From contig CBDFKQ010000014.1 in NCBI GenBank assembly GCA_965248855.1, positions 124,001-188,000 on the forward strand: a DNA stretch of 64,000 nt, read 5' to 3'. Made by a program: the position numbers and the translations under genes. Source of the stretch: CBDFKQ01 sp965248855. Lineage in GTDB: Bacteria; Bacteroidota; Bacteroidia; Cytophagales; 172606-1. The notes under the pieces were generated by a model, which saw only the letters and a program-made list of their open reading frames with translations, ran no database searches and was not told the DNA's origin. Shown here in pieces: positions 34,688-43,159 of the stretch (positions are counted from its first letter, which is position 1; every line of letters starts with the position of its first letter).

Positions 34688-35674
34688 ATGATTTATTTAA
34701 GACAGGAAGCATTTAATAGTATTAGCCGGGTGTTAGCAATAACTCGATATGATATTGAACAGCGTCAATTAATAAATGAATATGGATTAAATATTCACGG
34801 AGAAAACTACTTTAGAGATGTGTTTAATTTCGTATATGAAAAAAAATACGATAATGATAATTTTAATAGCCAAAATAGTGCTTGTATTGATTTAGTAGAT
34901 AAAAATGAACGTTTGGCATTGCAAATCACTACAACAAGAATAAAAGAAAAAATTGATAATACCTTTAAGGCATTAAATCTTACTAAATATAAAGATTACT
35001 CAATAAAAATATTTTACCTACTTGACAAATCAAAACCTAACAAAGAAACGATTGAAGAATACAAAAAGAATTTCAATATTGACTTAAACGATTGCCTATT
35101 TGATTACACTGATCTAATAAAGAAAATTGCTAATTTAGAAACTCCGAAAATAATAGAGTTAGATAATAAATATTTCAAAAATAACACTGAAAAATACACT
35201 GACGAAATTGTTTTGAATCTTGTTTTTAAACATTTAATTAAAAACTACTCCATTAAAAATCCTAACTATGATGACGATTTTGGAAATATTGATACTAATG
35301 TGAAAATCAAACTAAACAGCATAAATAATAGGATTGAAACTGAAATCAATAAAAGTTTAGATTATATAAGCTTAATAAAAGACGATAACGACCTTTTAAG
35401 TGATTTAAGAATATTAGTTGTAGATAACCTGTATAGGGAAGTACTAATTGAGCTATTATTATCAAAAGAATCTAAAAAGATATTGGAGAATAAAACACTA
35501 TTAGAGCTTAACAATTTATGTAATAATCATAAAATTGATTTCAACAAGGTTATTAGTAATTTACATTCAATATTAGAAGGAAAAATAAGTGTTAAAGATT
35601 TTAATTCTATGTCTATTAGCTGGATTATTATTTCTTTCTTTTTTGAAATTTGTGATATTGGTTTAAAAGAATGA
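34688..35674 (+). CDS. SMEK-domain protein, predicted effector of an ABC three-component system
   Basis: The 328-residue protein begins MIYLRQEAFNSISRVLAITR and continues with GENYFRDVFNFVYE and LALQITTTRIKEKIDNTF, the pattern of SMEK-type N-terminal domains, which resemble small nuclease-like effectors (D/E-x-Q/T-type core). The rest is helical. Krishnan, Burroughs and Aravind described ABC-3C conflict systems as effector, small middle component and DUF2326 ATPase; this is the first gene of that order. Its stop codon overlaps the start of the middle gene (ATGA at 35671-35674), so the three are translationally coupled. The nuclease activity is inferred, not seen. Confidence 0.72.
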   Translation: MIYLRQEAFNSISRVLAITRYDIEQRQLINEYGLNIHGENYFRDVFNFVYEKKYDNDNFNSQNSACIDLVDKNERLALQITTTRIKEKIDNTFKALNLTKYKDYSIKIFYLLDKSKPNKETIEEYKKNFNIDLNDCLFDYTDLIKKIANLETPKIIELDNKYFKNNTEKYTDEIVLNLVFKHLIKNYSIKNPNYDDDFGNIDTNVKIKLNSINNRIETEINKSLDYISLIKDDNDLLSDLRILVVDNLYREVLIELLLSKESKKILENKTLLELNNLCNNHKIDFNKVISNLHSILEGKISVKDFNSMSISWIIISFFFEICDIGLKE

Positions 35675-35901
35675 TACTACCTACTAAAACAATACAGCCA
35701 GTTGATTGTCTATTAAGTATTTCAGCTTTAATAATTGAAATATTGAAAGAAAAAGAGATGACTTTAGATGACTTATTTGATGAGTTCAATAAAAGCTATT
35801 ATAAAAATATAACAATAGAAAAATTGATATTGTCTGTTGATTTTCTATACATAACAAATAAAGTAATGGATAACAATGCAATTATTAAAATTAACATCTA
35901 G
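35671..35901 (+). CDS. Small middle component (MC6-like) of the ABC three-component system
   Basis: The 76-residue protein starts MILPTKTIQPVDCLLSISAL and has a winged-helix-like pattern: an initial helix, a short DDLFDEF helix, then KLILSVDFLYITNKV and a beta turn. The initial (L/I)LPTKxIxPxxxLL segment is typical of the middle components associated with SMEK and DUF2326 proteins. It starts inside the SMEK gene's stop (4-base overlap) and its own end overlaps the ATPase gene by 26 bases. Its role would be to link the effector with the ATPase. Family number (MC6) is a tentative match. Confidence 0.65.
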   Translation: MILPTKTIQPVDCLLSISALIIEILKEKEMTLDDLFDEFNKSYYKNITIEKLILSVDFLYITNKVMDNNAIIKINI

Positions 35902-37591
35902 TAATCCAAAATTTAACATCATAAACTTTGAAAAAGGTTTAAATATTGTTGTTGGTACACAATTGACTAAAGAACAAAAAAAGTCAATCAATGGTATCGG
36001 CAAAAGTATGTCATTGTCTTTAATTCATTACTTATTTGGTTCAAGCTTTAAATCAAAATCAGAAATAAAACTTAAAGAATATTTATCAAAATATGGAGAA
36101 TTTGAATTGTCATTTATTCACAATCAGAAGGAGCATATCATTAAAAAGAATTTTTCGCAAACAGATTTTTTGATAGACGGCAAAAAGATTACACAAAGTC
36201 AATATCCAAAAGAATTAAACAAATTATTTCTTGGTAATTTAGATGCAAAACCATCATTTAAACAAATTTTAAATTGTTTTGCAAGAAAACATAGCAGCGA
36301 AACAAGTTACTACAGCAATATTTTAACGCAGCAAGCTCGACCTATTGAAGACTATCATCAAAGGTATACAAATCTATTCTTACTTAAATTAGATTTAAAG
36401 TTAGTTGAAGAAAGTTACTCTGTAAAAAACAAGTTAGAGAAATTAGAACAAGCTAAAACTACAATTCAGGAATATAAAAAGGCATTAGATAGTTTTAACA
36501 TAAATGATTTAAAAGATGAAATAATTAAGTTAGAAACACAATTAAAAAACTTCTTTATAGCTGAAAACTTTGATTTGTTAAAACAAAAAGGTGATGACTT
36601 AACAGCGCAGTTAAATGAAATTAGAAATAAAATATTTTTTAATGATAAAACCTTAAAAAGAAAAGAATTAAGCTTAGAAGATTCAAAAAGCACTAATATA
36701 GATAATTTAAAAATTGAAACCATTTTTAATGAAGCTAACTTCTTTTTTAAAGAAATGGTCACTAAAAGACTAGAACAAGCGCAAGAGTTTCATACAAATT
36801 TAATTATCAATAGAAAAAAAAGGTTAACAATTGAAATTAATGAGTTAAAACTTTTACTAATAAAACTACAGGCTGATAAAGAAATTATTTCCAATGAAAG
36901 GGATTCTATTTTAAAAGACTTAAATAATAGTGGTGCTTTAGAAGAGAGAGATAGTATTAAAGACAGGATTAAAACTCTTGAAAATCAAAAAAATGATTTA
37001 GAAAAATACGAAAACATATTAAATGATTTCAAAAAAGACAAAAGCAATTTAGACGTTAGGAATGCGATTTTAAAGCAAGAAAGCATTGTCTATCTTGATA
37101 ATAACCAAAAGGAACATAATGAAATTGAGAAAATATTCAGAGACTTAGTAAAGCAATTTTACGATAATCAAGGTGGCTCATTTAAGATTGAAGAAGCTCC
37201 TTCTGCTAAGTATCTTTTTAATATTAATTCTCACATTCCTAAAGAAGGTTCACAAGGCGTTGGAGAAGTAAAAATATTTTGTTATGATGTTCTATTATAT
37301 TTATTAAACAAAAATTTACTGAATTTTTTAGCACACGATGGTTGCATTTTTTCTGAAATGGATCCAAGGCAAAAAACCACAATATTTAAAGTGATTCTAG
37401 AACTTGTAAAAGATGATAATTTTCAGTATTTTTTAAATATTGGAGAGAATACATTAAATGAAATTTTAGATAATAAAAATCAAATAAATATTTTAACCGA
37501 AGAAGAAAAAGAAACAATAAAGAAAAGTATTAGATTGACGTTATCTGACAAAGAATCGAAATATTGGTTGTTTGGTGAAAGTTTTGACTAG
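35876..37591 (+). CDS. DUF2326 SMC/RecN-like ABC ATPase of the three-component system
   Basis: The 571-residue protein is a split ABC-type ATPase: a Walker A region near residue 40 (SINGIGKSMSLSLIH), a long charged coiled coil from about 180 to 400, and a C-terminal ATPase half with SQGVGEVKIFCYDVLLYLL (signature/helix) and a Walker B-like FLAHDGCIFSEMDPRQ near 485. Such DUF2326 proteins are RecN/SMC-like and are thought to sense or trap invading nucleic acid and trigger the effector. Gene order and overlaps with the two preceding genes are diagnostic. The gene is intact; RAYT1 REP sequence begins 27 bases after the stop codon. Confidence 0.85.
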   Translation: MQLLKLTSSNPKFNIINFEKGLNIVVGTQLTKEQKKSINGIGKSMSLSLIHYLFGSSFKSKSEIKLKEYLSKYGEFELSFIHNQKEHIIKKNFSQTDFLIDGKKITQSQYPKELNKLFLGNLDAKPSFKQILNCFARKHSSETSYYSNILTQQARPIEDYHQRYTNLFLLKLDLKLVEESYSVKNKLEKLEQAKTTIQEYKKALDSFNINDLKDEIIKLETQLKNFFIAENFDLLKQKGDDLTAQLNEIRNKIFFNDKTLKRKELSLEDSKSTNIDNLKIETIFNEANFFFKEMVTKRLEQAQEFHTNLIINRKKRLTIEINELKLLLIKLQADKEIISNERDSILKDLNNSGALEERDSIKDRIKTLENQKNDLEKYENILNDFKKDKSNLDVRNAILKQESIVYLDNNQKEHNEIEKIFRDLVKQFYDNQGGSFKIEEAPSAKYLFNINSHIPKEGSQGVGEVKIFCYDVLLYLLNKNLLNFLAHDGCIFSEMDPRQKTTIFKVILELVKDDNFQYFLNIGENTLNEILDNKNQINILTEEEKETIKKSIRLTLSDKESKYWLFGESFD

Positions 37592-37617
37592 TAATATGCC
37601 AGCGCTTCACCTCGCTT

Positions 37618-37733
37618 GGCGTAGTCTTCATACTACGTCAAAGCGTTATCAAATTTCCAGATTTGAAATTATAAAAACAATCCTGTTATTTTGTCCTTAT
37701 GAGCCAAGGCTATCAAATTTACGATCAAACCTC
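37618..37733 (+). mobile_element. RAYT type 1 5' fragment with left REP1
   Basis: Hairpins GGCGTAGTCT-TC-ATACTACGTC (37618-37639) and CAAATT-TCCA-GATTTG (37650-37665) followed by the start of the RAYT1 gene (ATGAGCCAAGGCTATCAAAT at about 37699) as far as TACGATCAAAC, where it is cut by the inverted REP2 of RAYT2. Confidence 0.8.
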
Positions 37734-37737
37734 CACT

Positions 37738-37920
37738 GGTCTTAGCGTCCGCTAAGGTCCCATACTTTCGAGCGTCCACTCATTTTCCAAGAAATTATTA
37801 TTTGCCTATGGGAAGTAAGTACAAATTTCACGATCACAGCAAATTGCATTTTGTAACTTTACAGTTGTCGACAACATAAAAACAGTGAAGTGTATACCTA
37901 GTGTATTATGACAAGCCATA
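37738..37920 (+). mobile_element. RAYT type 2 5' fragment with left REP2
   Basis: An inverted REP2 hairpin with stem CTTAGCG-TC-CGCTAAG (37741-37756) matches, on the opposite strand, the REP2 right ends at 34517 and 24050. The transposase then starts at 37808 (MGSKYKFHDHSKLHFVTLQL), shifts frame and continues to MTSHIH, the HUH motif, where it is joined to DACNV-tail copy D at about 37927. Confidence 0.75.
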
Positions 37921-37926
37921 TTCACA

Positions 37927-38062
37927 CATGCACACAGAATAGATTATTGTAAATGTTTTCTTCTCTCCGAAAATAAACTTTTATTAATATTCTTTTTTTT
38001 ATCGATAAAATATTTTAATTAGGGTTTTCTTCAACATCAAAACTCAAATTATAGTGGAAAAA
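37927..38062 (+). repeat. DACNV-tail repeat, copy D (native right boundary of island)
   Basis: Begins at the last codons of the DACNV gene (CATGCACACAGAATAG), includes its TAA and the shared downstream DNA, and passes directly into the intact GMC oxidoreductase at GTG 38054. Mirror image of copy A: island sequence on the left, native gene on the right. Confidence 0.85.
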
Positions 38063-39589
38063 TACGATATAATAATAATCGGTACCGGTGCCGGAGGCGG
38101 TACACTTTTGCACAAGTTAAAAGATTCGGGAAAAAAAATATTAGTGCTTGAGCGTGGAAAATTTCTGCCGCGAGAAAAAGAAAATTGGGATACCGTTTCT
38201 GTTTTTCAAAAAGACAGATACCATACCAATGAAGTTTGGAAAACGCAAATCAGTAAAGATTTACATCCGGGTACAGGTTATTGGGTTGGAGGAAATACAA
38301 AAGTATACGGCGCTGCACTTTTTCGTTTGCGCGAAAGAGATTTTGAACAAATACAACATGCAGGAGGTATCTCTCCGGAATGGCCGGTTAAATACAATGA
38401 TTTTGAAAAATATTATACCGAAGCCGAAGAATTATACAGCGTTCACGGCAAATCCGGTTTAGATCCCACAGAACCTCACAGAAGTAAAGAATTTCCTTTT
38501 AAAGAAATCAGTCACGAACCACGGATTCAGGAATTACATAATGAATTGGAAAAACTTGGTCACAAGCCATTTTATATTCCGATGGGTATAAAGTTGAATG
38601 AATCAGATCGTTTAAACAGTCCTTGCATAAGATGCAATACATGCGATGGGTTTCCATGTTTGGTTCATGCAAAAGCGGATGCTGATATTGATTGTGTAAG
38701 ACCTGCATCTAAAGATGAAAATGTAACATTGATTACAGAAGCGCGCGTAACCCGATTAATTACCAATGCAAGCGGAAGTGAAATAGAAAGTGTAGAAGTT
38801 GATTATCAGGGAGAATTAAGGCAATACAAAGCAAATATTGTAGTTCTATCAGCAGGTGCGATCAATTCTTCAGCATTATTATTAAAATCTGCCAATGATA
38901 AACATCCAACCGGATTAGCAAATGGCTCTGATCAGCTTGGCAGAAATTTTATGAAACATCAAAATGAAGCGATGTTGGGTATTTCATTTAAAAAAAACCC
39001 GACAACATTTCAAAAAACATTGGCCATTAATGATTTTTATTGGGGAGAGAAAGATTATGAATTTCCGATGGGCCATGTGCAGTTAATGGGAAAATCCAAT
39101 AAAGATATGCTTTCAGGAGATGCACCGGCCTTTACTCCCGGTATCGTACTGGATGAAATGGCAGAACACTCGGTAGATTGGTGGTTAACAGGAGAAGATT
39201 TGCCCGCAGCAGAAAATCGTGTTCAGTTTATCGACGGAAAAATTCATTTGGATTATAAAGATAATAATACTGAAGGTTTTAAAAGATTAATAAATCGTTG
39301 GGAGCATACATTAAAAGAAATTAGTGAAGGCCATGCATTTTTACCCAATTCACTTTATTTACGCAAAAGCATACCTCTGCAAGGCGTTGCTCATCAATGT
39401 GGTACAGCAAGGTTTGGTCGCGATTCAAAAACATCTGTACTTGATGAATTTTGCAAAACTCATGAAATTGATAATTTATATGTAGTTGACGGAAGTTTTT
39501 TTGCCTCAAGTGGTGCTGTAAACCCTTCTTTAACCATAATGGCAAACGCATTAAGAGTCGGCGAACATTTATTGGAACGATTAAAATAA
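38054..39589 (+). CDS. GMC-family FAD oxidoreductase
   Basis: The 511-residue flavoprotein has the FAD-binding motif IIIIGTGAGGGTLLHKL (residues 6-22), the GMC signature region TGYWVGGNTKVYGAALFRLR near 75, a cysteine-rich SPCIRCNTCDGFPCLVHA near 192, and the C-terminal HQCGTARFG plus NLYVVDGSFFASSGAVNPSL, containing the catalytic His and the flavin-proximal Asn. Substrate is an alcohol or sugar; unknown. The start is GTG, supported by the repeat copies that preserve GTGGAAAAA. No signal peptide is visible. Followed by a MIP channel gene. Confidence 0.9.
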   Translation: MEKYDIIIIGTGAGGGTLLHKLKDSGKKILVLERGKFLPREKENWDTVSVFQKDRYHTNEVWKTQISKDLHPGTGYWVGGNTKVYGAALFRLRERDFEQIQHAGGISPEWPVKYNDFEKYYTEAEELYSVHGKSGLDPTEPHRSKEFPFKEISHEPRIQELHNELEKLGHKPFYIPMGIKLNESDRLNSPCIRCNTCDGFPCLVHAKADADIDCVRPASKDENVTLITEARVTRLITNASGSEIESVEVDYQGELRQYKANIVVLSAGAINSSALLLKSANDKHPTGLANGSDQLGRNFMKHQNEAMLGISFKKNPTTFQKTLAINDFYWGEKDYEFPMGHVQLMGKSNKDMLSGDAPAFTPGIVLDEMAEHSVDWWLTGEDLPAAENRVQFIDGKIHLDYKDNNTEGFKRLINRWEHTLKEISEGHAFLPNSLYLRKSIPLQGVAHQCGTARFGRDSKTSVLDEFCKTHEIDNLYVVDGSFFASSGAVNPSLTIMANALRVGEHLLERLK

Positions 39590-39649
39590 TTTTTTTAAAC
39601 AAATTAATTTAACTCTATAAAGTTTAAAACTTTATAGGGTTTGCATGAA

Positions 39650-40355
39650 ATGCTGAAATTAAAGTATAATCTTTATTTATATGAAGCTTTAGGACTTGGC
39701 ATTTTTATGTTTTCTGCCGGTTTTTTTGATATCATAATCGACCATCCCGATTTACCTATTCGCAAAGCTATTCCCGGTGATATGCTCCGAAGGTTTTTTA
39801 TTGGTCTCACTATGGGCGGAACTGCACTTTTGATTATGTTTTCTTATTTTGGAAAAAAATCCGGTGCCTATATTAATCCTGCAGTAACATTAACTTATTT
39901 TAGGCTGGGTAAAATAACCGGTAAAGATGCTTTTTTTTATTGCTTGTTTCAATTTATTGGAGGGTTCAATTGGCTTGTGGTTGATCGGCATTTGTATGCC
40001 CGAATTAATTAAACATCCTTCAATTAAATACATTGTTACCATACCCGGCAAGGAAGGTATTTTAATTGCATTTATTGCTGAATTTATAATTTCTTTTGGT
40101 TTATTATTTATGGTTTTAATTGTTAGTAATAATGAAAAATTAAAAAATTATACTCCCTATTTTGTTGCCACATTTATAACATTATACATTACATTCGAAG
40201 CACCTTACTCAGGCATGAGTATGAACCCCGCCCGCACTTTTTCGTCATCAATAGTTGCAAATGTATGGACAGGCGTTTGGATTTACTTTACAGCTCCAGT
40301 TTTTGCAATGCTTTCTGCCGGTGAAATCTGGAAGAAATATTTTGAAAGGAAATAA
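39650..40355 (+). pseudogene. MIP/aquaporin-family channel with one frameshift
   Basis: Both NPA boxes are present: YINPAVTLTYF in the first half and MNPARTFSSSIVANVWTG in the second. The first half reads in one frame (starting MLKLKYNLYLYEALGLG) and breaks near 39961-39970 within GGAGGGTTC; the second half, from SIGLWLIGI onward, is in another frame. Removing one G restores a continuous protein of about 235 residues with six membrane segments. It is either a recent frameshift or a sequence error in the G-run. A separate TTG or ATG could start the second half, but a half-channel would be non-functional. It follows the GMC oxidoreductase on the same strand. Confidence 0.75.
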
Positions 40356-40384
40356 ATGTTTAAATAATCTCTCAAAATAATTAT

Positions 40385-40917
40385 TTAAGAAGCCATTTTG
40401 AAATATTCTTTTAAATAGGCTCTTATGGATTGATGGACAGGATTTTCTTCATCATTAAGCCTTTCCCACGAATTAAAAACACGCGAGTAGCGCAACTCAG
40501 AAATATCTTTTTCTATTGCTTTTACAACTTGAGGTTTTTTGCAATTCTATATTAGCAATATCATTTTCAATCGCAATCAATGCCCTTTTCGTTTGCTCTA
40601 ATTTACTTTGGTTAATTATAATTTTAGTAATATCAATTTTATTCTTACGCAAATTGAGTTTTAAAAAGCTTGTACTCTGCTTTTGTTTTCCAAGCCAATA
40701 ATTTATTTGCCACTTTTCCTTTTCCCGCGGCTGCAATGGCTGCGTTTAAAGAGGTAAGATTATCCTGCTCTTCTGCAATCAATGAATTTACAATTTCCAA
40801 CTTGGTTAATGCCTTCCATATTCTGTATTCAAGTCTTGCAATAGTATAAATAAAATTCTTTTGCTTAAAAGTTAATTTCATTAAAGCGTTTTCTATAGGA
40901 GAGAATAGGTTTTTCAT
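40385..40917 (-). pseudogene. Broken gene for a helical coiled-coil protein
   Basis: From ATG 40915-40917: MKNLFSPIENALMKLTFKQK to KAEYKLFKTQFA, then in a second frame KIDITKIIINQSKLEQTKRA to NIELQK, and in a third frame VVKAIEKDISELRYSRVFNS to EYFKMAS and a TAA at 40385-40387. Together about 175 residues, all helix and coiled coil, with no recognised family. The second break is in an A-run; a sequencing error is possible, but the first is not in a homopolymer, so real decay is more likely. A second partial copy of its 5' end is at 45500-45574. Confidence 0.6.
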
Positions 40918-41030
40918 ATTTTTTTCGTCTTTTGTCTAATATCTTTAGTCTAAAAATCTATTACATAAATTTCGTCATTTCGCTTCACAAAACCTAAATT
41001 ATTGATATTTCGATATTGATAAAACGATAA
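40863..41030. repeat. Direct repeat flanking the HExxH locus (left copy; right copy 45520-45662)
   Basis: The 5' end and upstream DNA of the coiled-coil gene are repeated, in the same orientation and about 85-90% alike, at 45520-45662 (GTTAATTTCATTAAAGCG, GTCTTTTGTCTAA, TTCGTCATTT, CCTAAATTATTGAT are shared). The two copies bracket the tandem HExxH/TonB-C-like genes. Confidence 0.75.
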
Positions 41031-41125
41031 TTTAATTTTATTTAAAGCAGTATTTCCTAAAATTAATTTGGATCACAGTAAATGAATGCCTTAATTTAAA
41101 ATTTAATCTCTGCAACTAACTAAAT

Positions 41126-43159
41126 ATGAAAAAAATTTTATTCACGGCATTATTGCTTGTGTATTTTATTGCCGGCTACAGTCAAAATGTACCTTATTAC
41201 AAACCGTCTTTTAATACAGAAAAAATAATTTTTAAGTCCGACTTTGAAAGAGGCAGTCTTTTAGAAGGTAAAGCAGATAATAAAAATGCACGTTCCGGTA
41301 TTTCTGCATTGAGGGTTAGAAATGAAGAGAAAGTTCTTTTTAACATGTCTGTTAAAAAAGGTGACATGGTTTCATTTTCTGTTTTTGCAAAATATCATGG
41401 TAATAATGAAGCAGAAAATAAACTGCCTTCCTTATTACTAAAAAGTAATATTAATAACTTCCCCATTCGTTCTTTTTCCGAAAAGCAACTTAGCAACCAC
41501 ATTTCTCCTTTTTTTGCTATCATTGCTCATGCAAGTACCATCATAAAAGCCATTCATAATAATAAAATACCTAATGCCTCGCTTGAAGCCTATGTGTATG
41601 ATACAAAGCACGAATTAATTGAAATCAAAAGCATTGCTTTAACCAAAAGTGGTAATAACAAATGGGAAAATTTAATACTTAATGCACCTTTAATAAACCG
41701 GGATGGCTCCATTGAGTTGTATGTAAAAAACAAAAGTACCAAACAGGTATGGGTGGATGATTTGAGTGTGAAAATGAAAAATGATATATCTGAAAATCAA
41801 AATAAGATTACAAACGGTTTTAATATTAGCAGGTTAGATAATAATATAGTCAGTAAAGATACCGCTAAAAATATAAAGCCTGTTCTTCCTACTGTAAAAT
41901 CAACTCCTGTTATGGCACCGATGACAAGATTACCGGTTGTGTTACCTCCGGCAGATAGCGGAGGCGACCCTTCGGCAGGCGGGGATGATGGTGCCGGCGA
42001 TGGTCAACCCAGAGAAAAAGGTATCGAGCCTATAAAATCTAAAGATTTACCTACAACCCCGTCTACTCCTCCGGGGTCTGTTGATCCCAATACTCCTGTA
42101 AATATTCCTCCCGTATCTGTACCTACTTCTCCTGCCTCTCCCGGCTCCGGCGCAGGGCCTGTGCTGCCTTCGGTAGATGGAGGTTCCGGCGGAAGCGGCA
42201 GTGGTGGGGGAGGTGGAAGCTCCGGTGGAGGAAGCTCCGGTGGAGGAAACTCAGGAACCGGCACATCAGACAATAGCGGATATACGCCACCACCAAGCAA
42301 CCCGGTTGCAGGTGATAAATATATATACCGTTATTATGAGATTACCATCCATTATATTTACAACTGTGATGGAAGCGTTTGTAACTGGTATACCACCGGT
42401 GGCAGCATTACTAAGGATGCTGTGAGATATTATGAAAATGGCAATCGTTTTCCTAAAGACCCTACAGATGGCCAGGTGGTTTATGTACCTGAAGAAAATT
42501 TGATATTTACTTACGATGCAAGTAAAAAGAAATGGAATGGAGTGTCAGCTCCAATTAGAGACATTACAAATAATTTAAAAAATCCTTGTTTACAAAGTGC
42601 TTATACTTTAGTTAACAATCTCGGGTTTCAATCGACACTGACTGCTGCGATTCAGGAAGTATTTGGAGGATCAAATAATATTTATATAAATCTGATTTTT
42701 GAAGATGATAATACTTTGCCTAATAATATATCTGGAAAGACATTTCCCTCTAATCATATTGTAGATAAAGGAGTTGTAGAAAGTGCGACAATGGAAGTAA
42801 GTTTAAATGTAAATACCTTACCTCAAGGTTCCATAGAACCAATAGTAGAAACCATTTTGCACGAAAGTTTACATGCCTATTTTGACGCAAGAGATACTAC
42901 AATGATGAAAGAATTGGCGCAGCACCAAGATATTGCTAATTCTTATATGGAATGGGAAATAGAAGCTATGCAAAAAATATTTCCTAATATGGCAATAAAT
43001 GATATTGTATCAATTATGATAAGTGGCTTCGGAGATATTCAAGCTAATGACCCTACATTATTTACACAGATTTTATCAAAATATAATTTAACTTTAAACG
43101 AGGTAACCACAATTTCAAATACTTATAAAAATGGGACAAAGGGTACAAAATGTAAATAG
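41126..43159 (+). CDS. Large secreted protein with C-terminal HExxH domain
   Basis: The 677-residue protein has a Sec signal (MKKILFTALLLVYFIAGYSQ), an N-terminal beta-rich domain (SDFERGSLLEGKADNKNARS; DDLSVKM near 213) of a kind found before RHS-type and other toxin proteins in Bacteroidota, a Pro/Gly/Ser-rich spacer (about 250-390), a small all-beta domain near 395-470, and a C-terminal about 195-residue domain beginning at NPCLQSAYTLVNNLGFQSTL. That last domain contains TILHESLHAYFDARD (HExxH near residue 579), so it is probably a zinc metallopeptidase domain; the third ligand may be a Glu in the YMEWEIEAM helix. The end YKNGTKGTKCK overlaps the next gene. The overall plan resembles a secreted toxin with interchangeable C-terminus. 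Confidence 0.75.
   Translation: MKKILFTALLLVYFIAGYSQNVPYYKPSFNTEKIIFKSDFERGSLLEGKADNKNARSGISALRVRNEEKVLFNMSVKKGDMVSFSVFAKYHGNNEAENKLPSLLLKSNINNFPIRSFSEKQLSNHISPFFAIIAHASTIIKAIHNNKIPNASLEAYVYDTKHELIEIKSIALTKSGNNKWENLILNAPLINRDGSIELYVKNKSTKQVWVDDLSVKMKNDISENQNKITNGFNISRLDNNIVSKDTAKNIKPVLPTVKSTPVMAPMTRLPVVLPPADSGGDPSAGGDDGAGDGQPREKGIEPIKSKDLPTTPSTPPGSVDPNTPVNIPPVSVPTSPASPGSGAGPVLPSVDGGSGGSGSGGGGGSSGGGSSGGGNSGTGTSDNSGYTPPPSNPVAGDKYIYRYYEITIHYIYNCDGSVCNWYTTGGSITKDAVRYYENGNRFPKDPTDGQVVYVPEENLIFTYDASKKKWNGVSAPIRDITNNLKNPCLQSAYTLVNNLGFQSTLTAAIQEVFGGSNNIYINLIFEDDNTLPNNISGKTFPSNHIVDKGVVESATMEVSLNVNTLPQGSIEPIVETILHESLHAYFDARDTTMMKELAQHQDIANSYMEWEIEAMQKIFPNMAINDIVSIMISGFGDIQANDPTLFTQILSKYNLTLNEVTTISNTYKNGTKGTKCK

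Noticed and set aside
37876..38053. Riboswitch upstream of the GMC oxidoreductase
   Set aside because: The conserved sequence is explained by duplication of the DACNV 3' end and intergenic DNA; no recognisable riboswitch fold.
42004..42425. Pro/Glu-rich ORFs inside the linker of the HExxH protein
   Set aside because: Low-complexity Pro/Gly coding sequence stays open in other frames; no start signals or homology.
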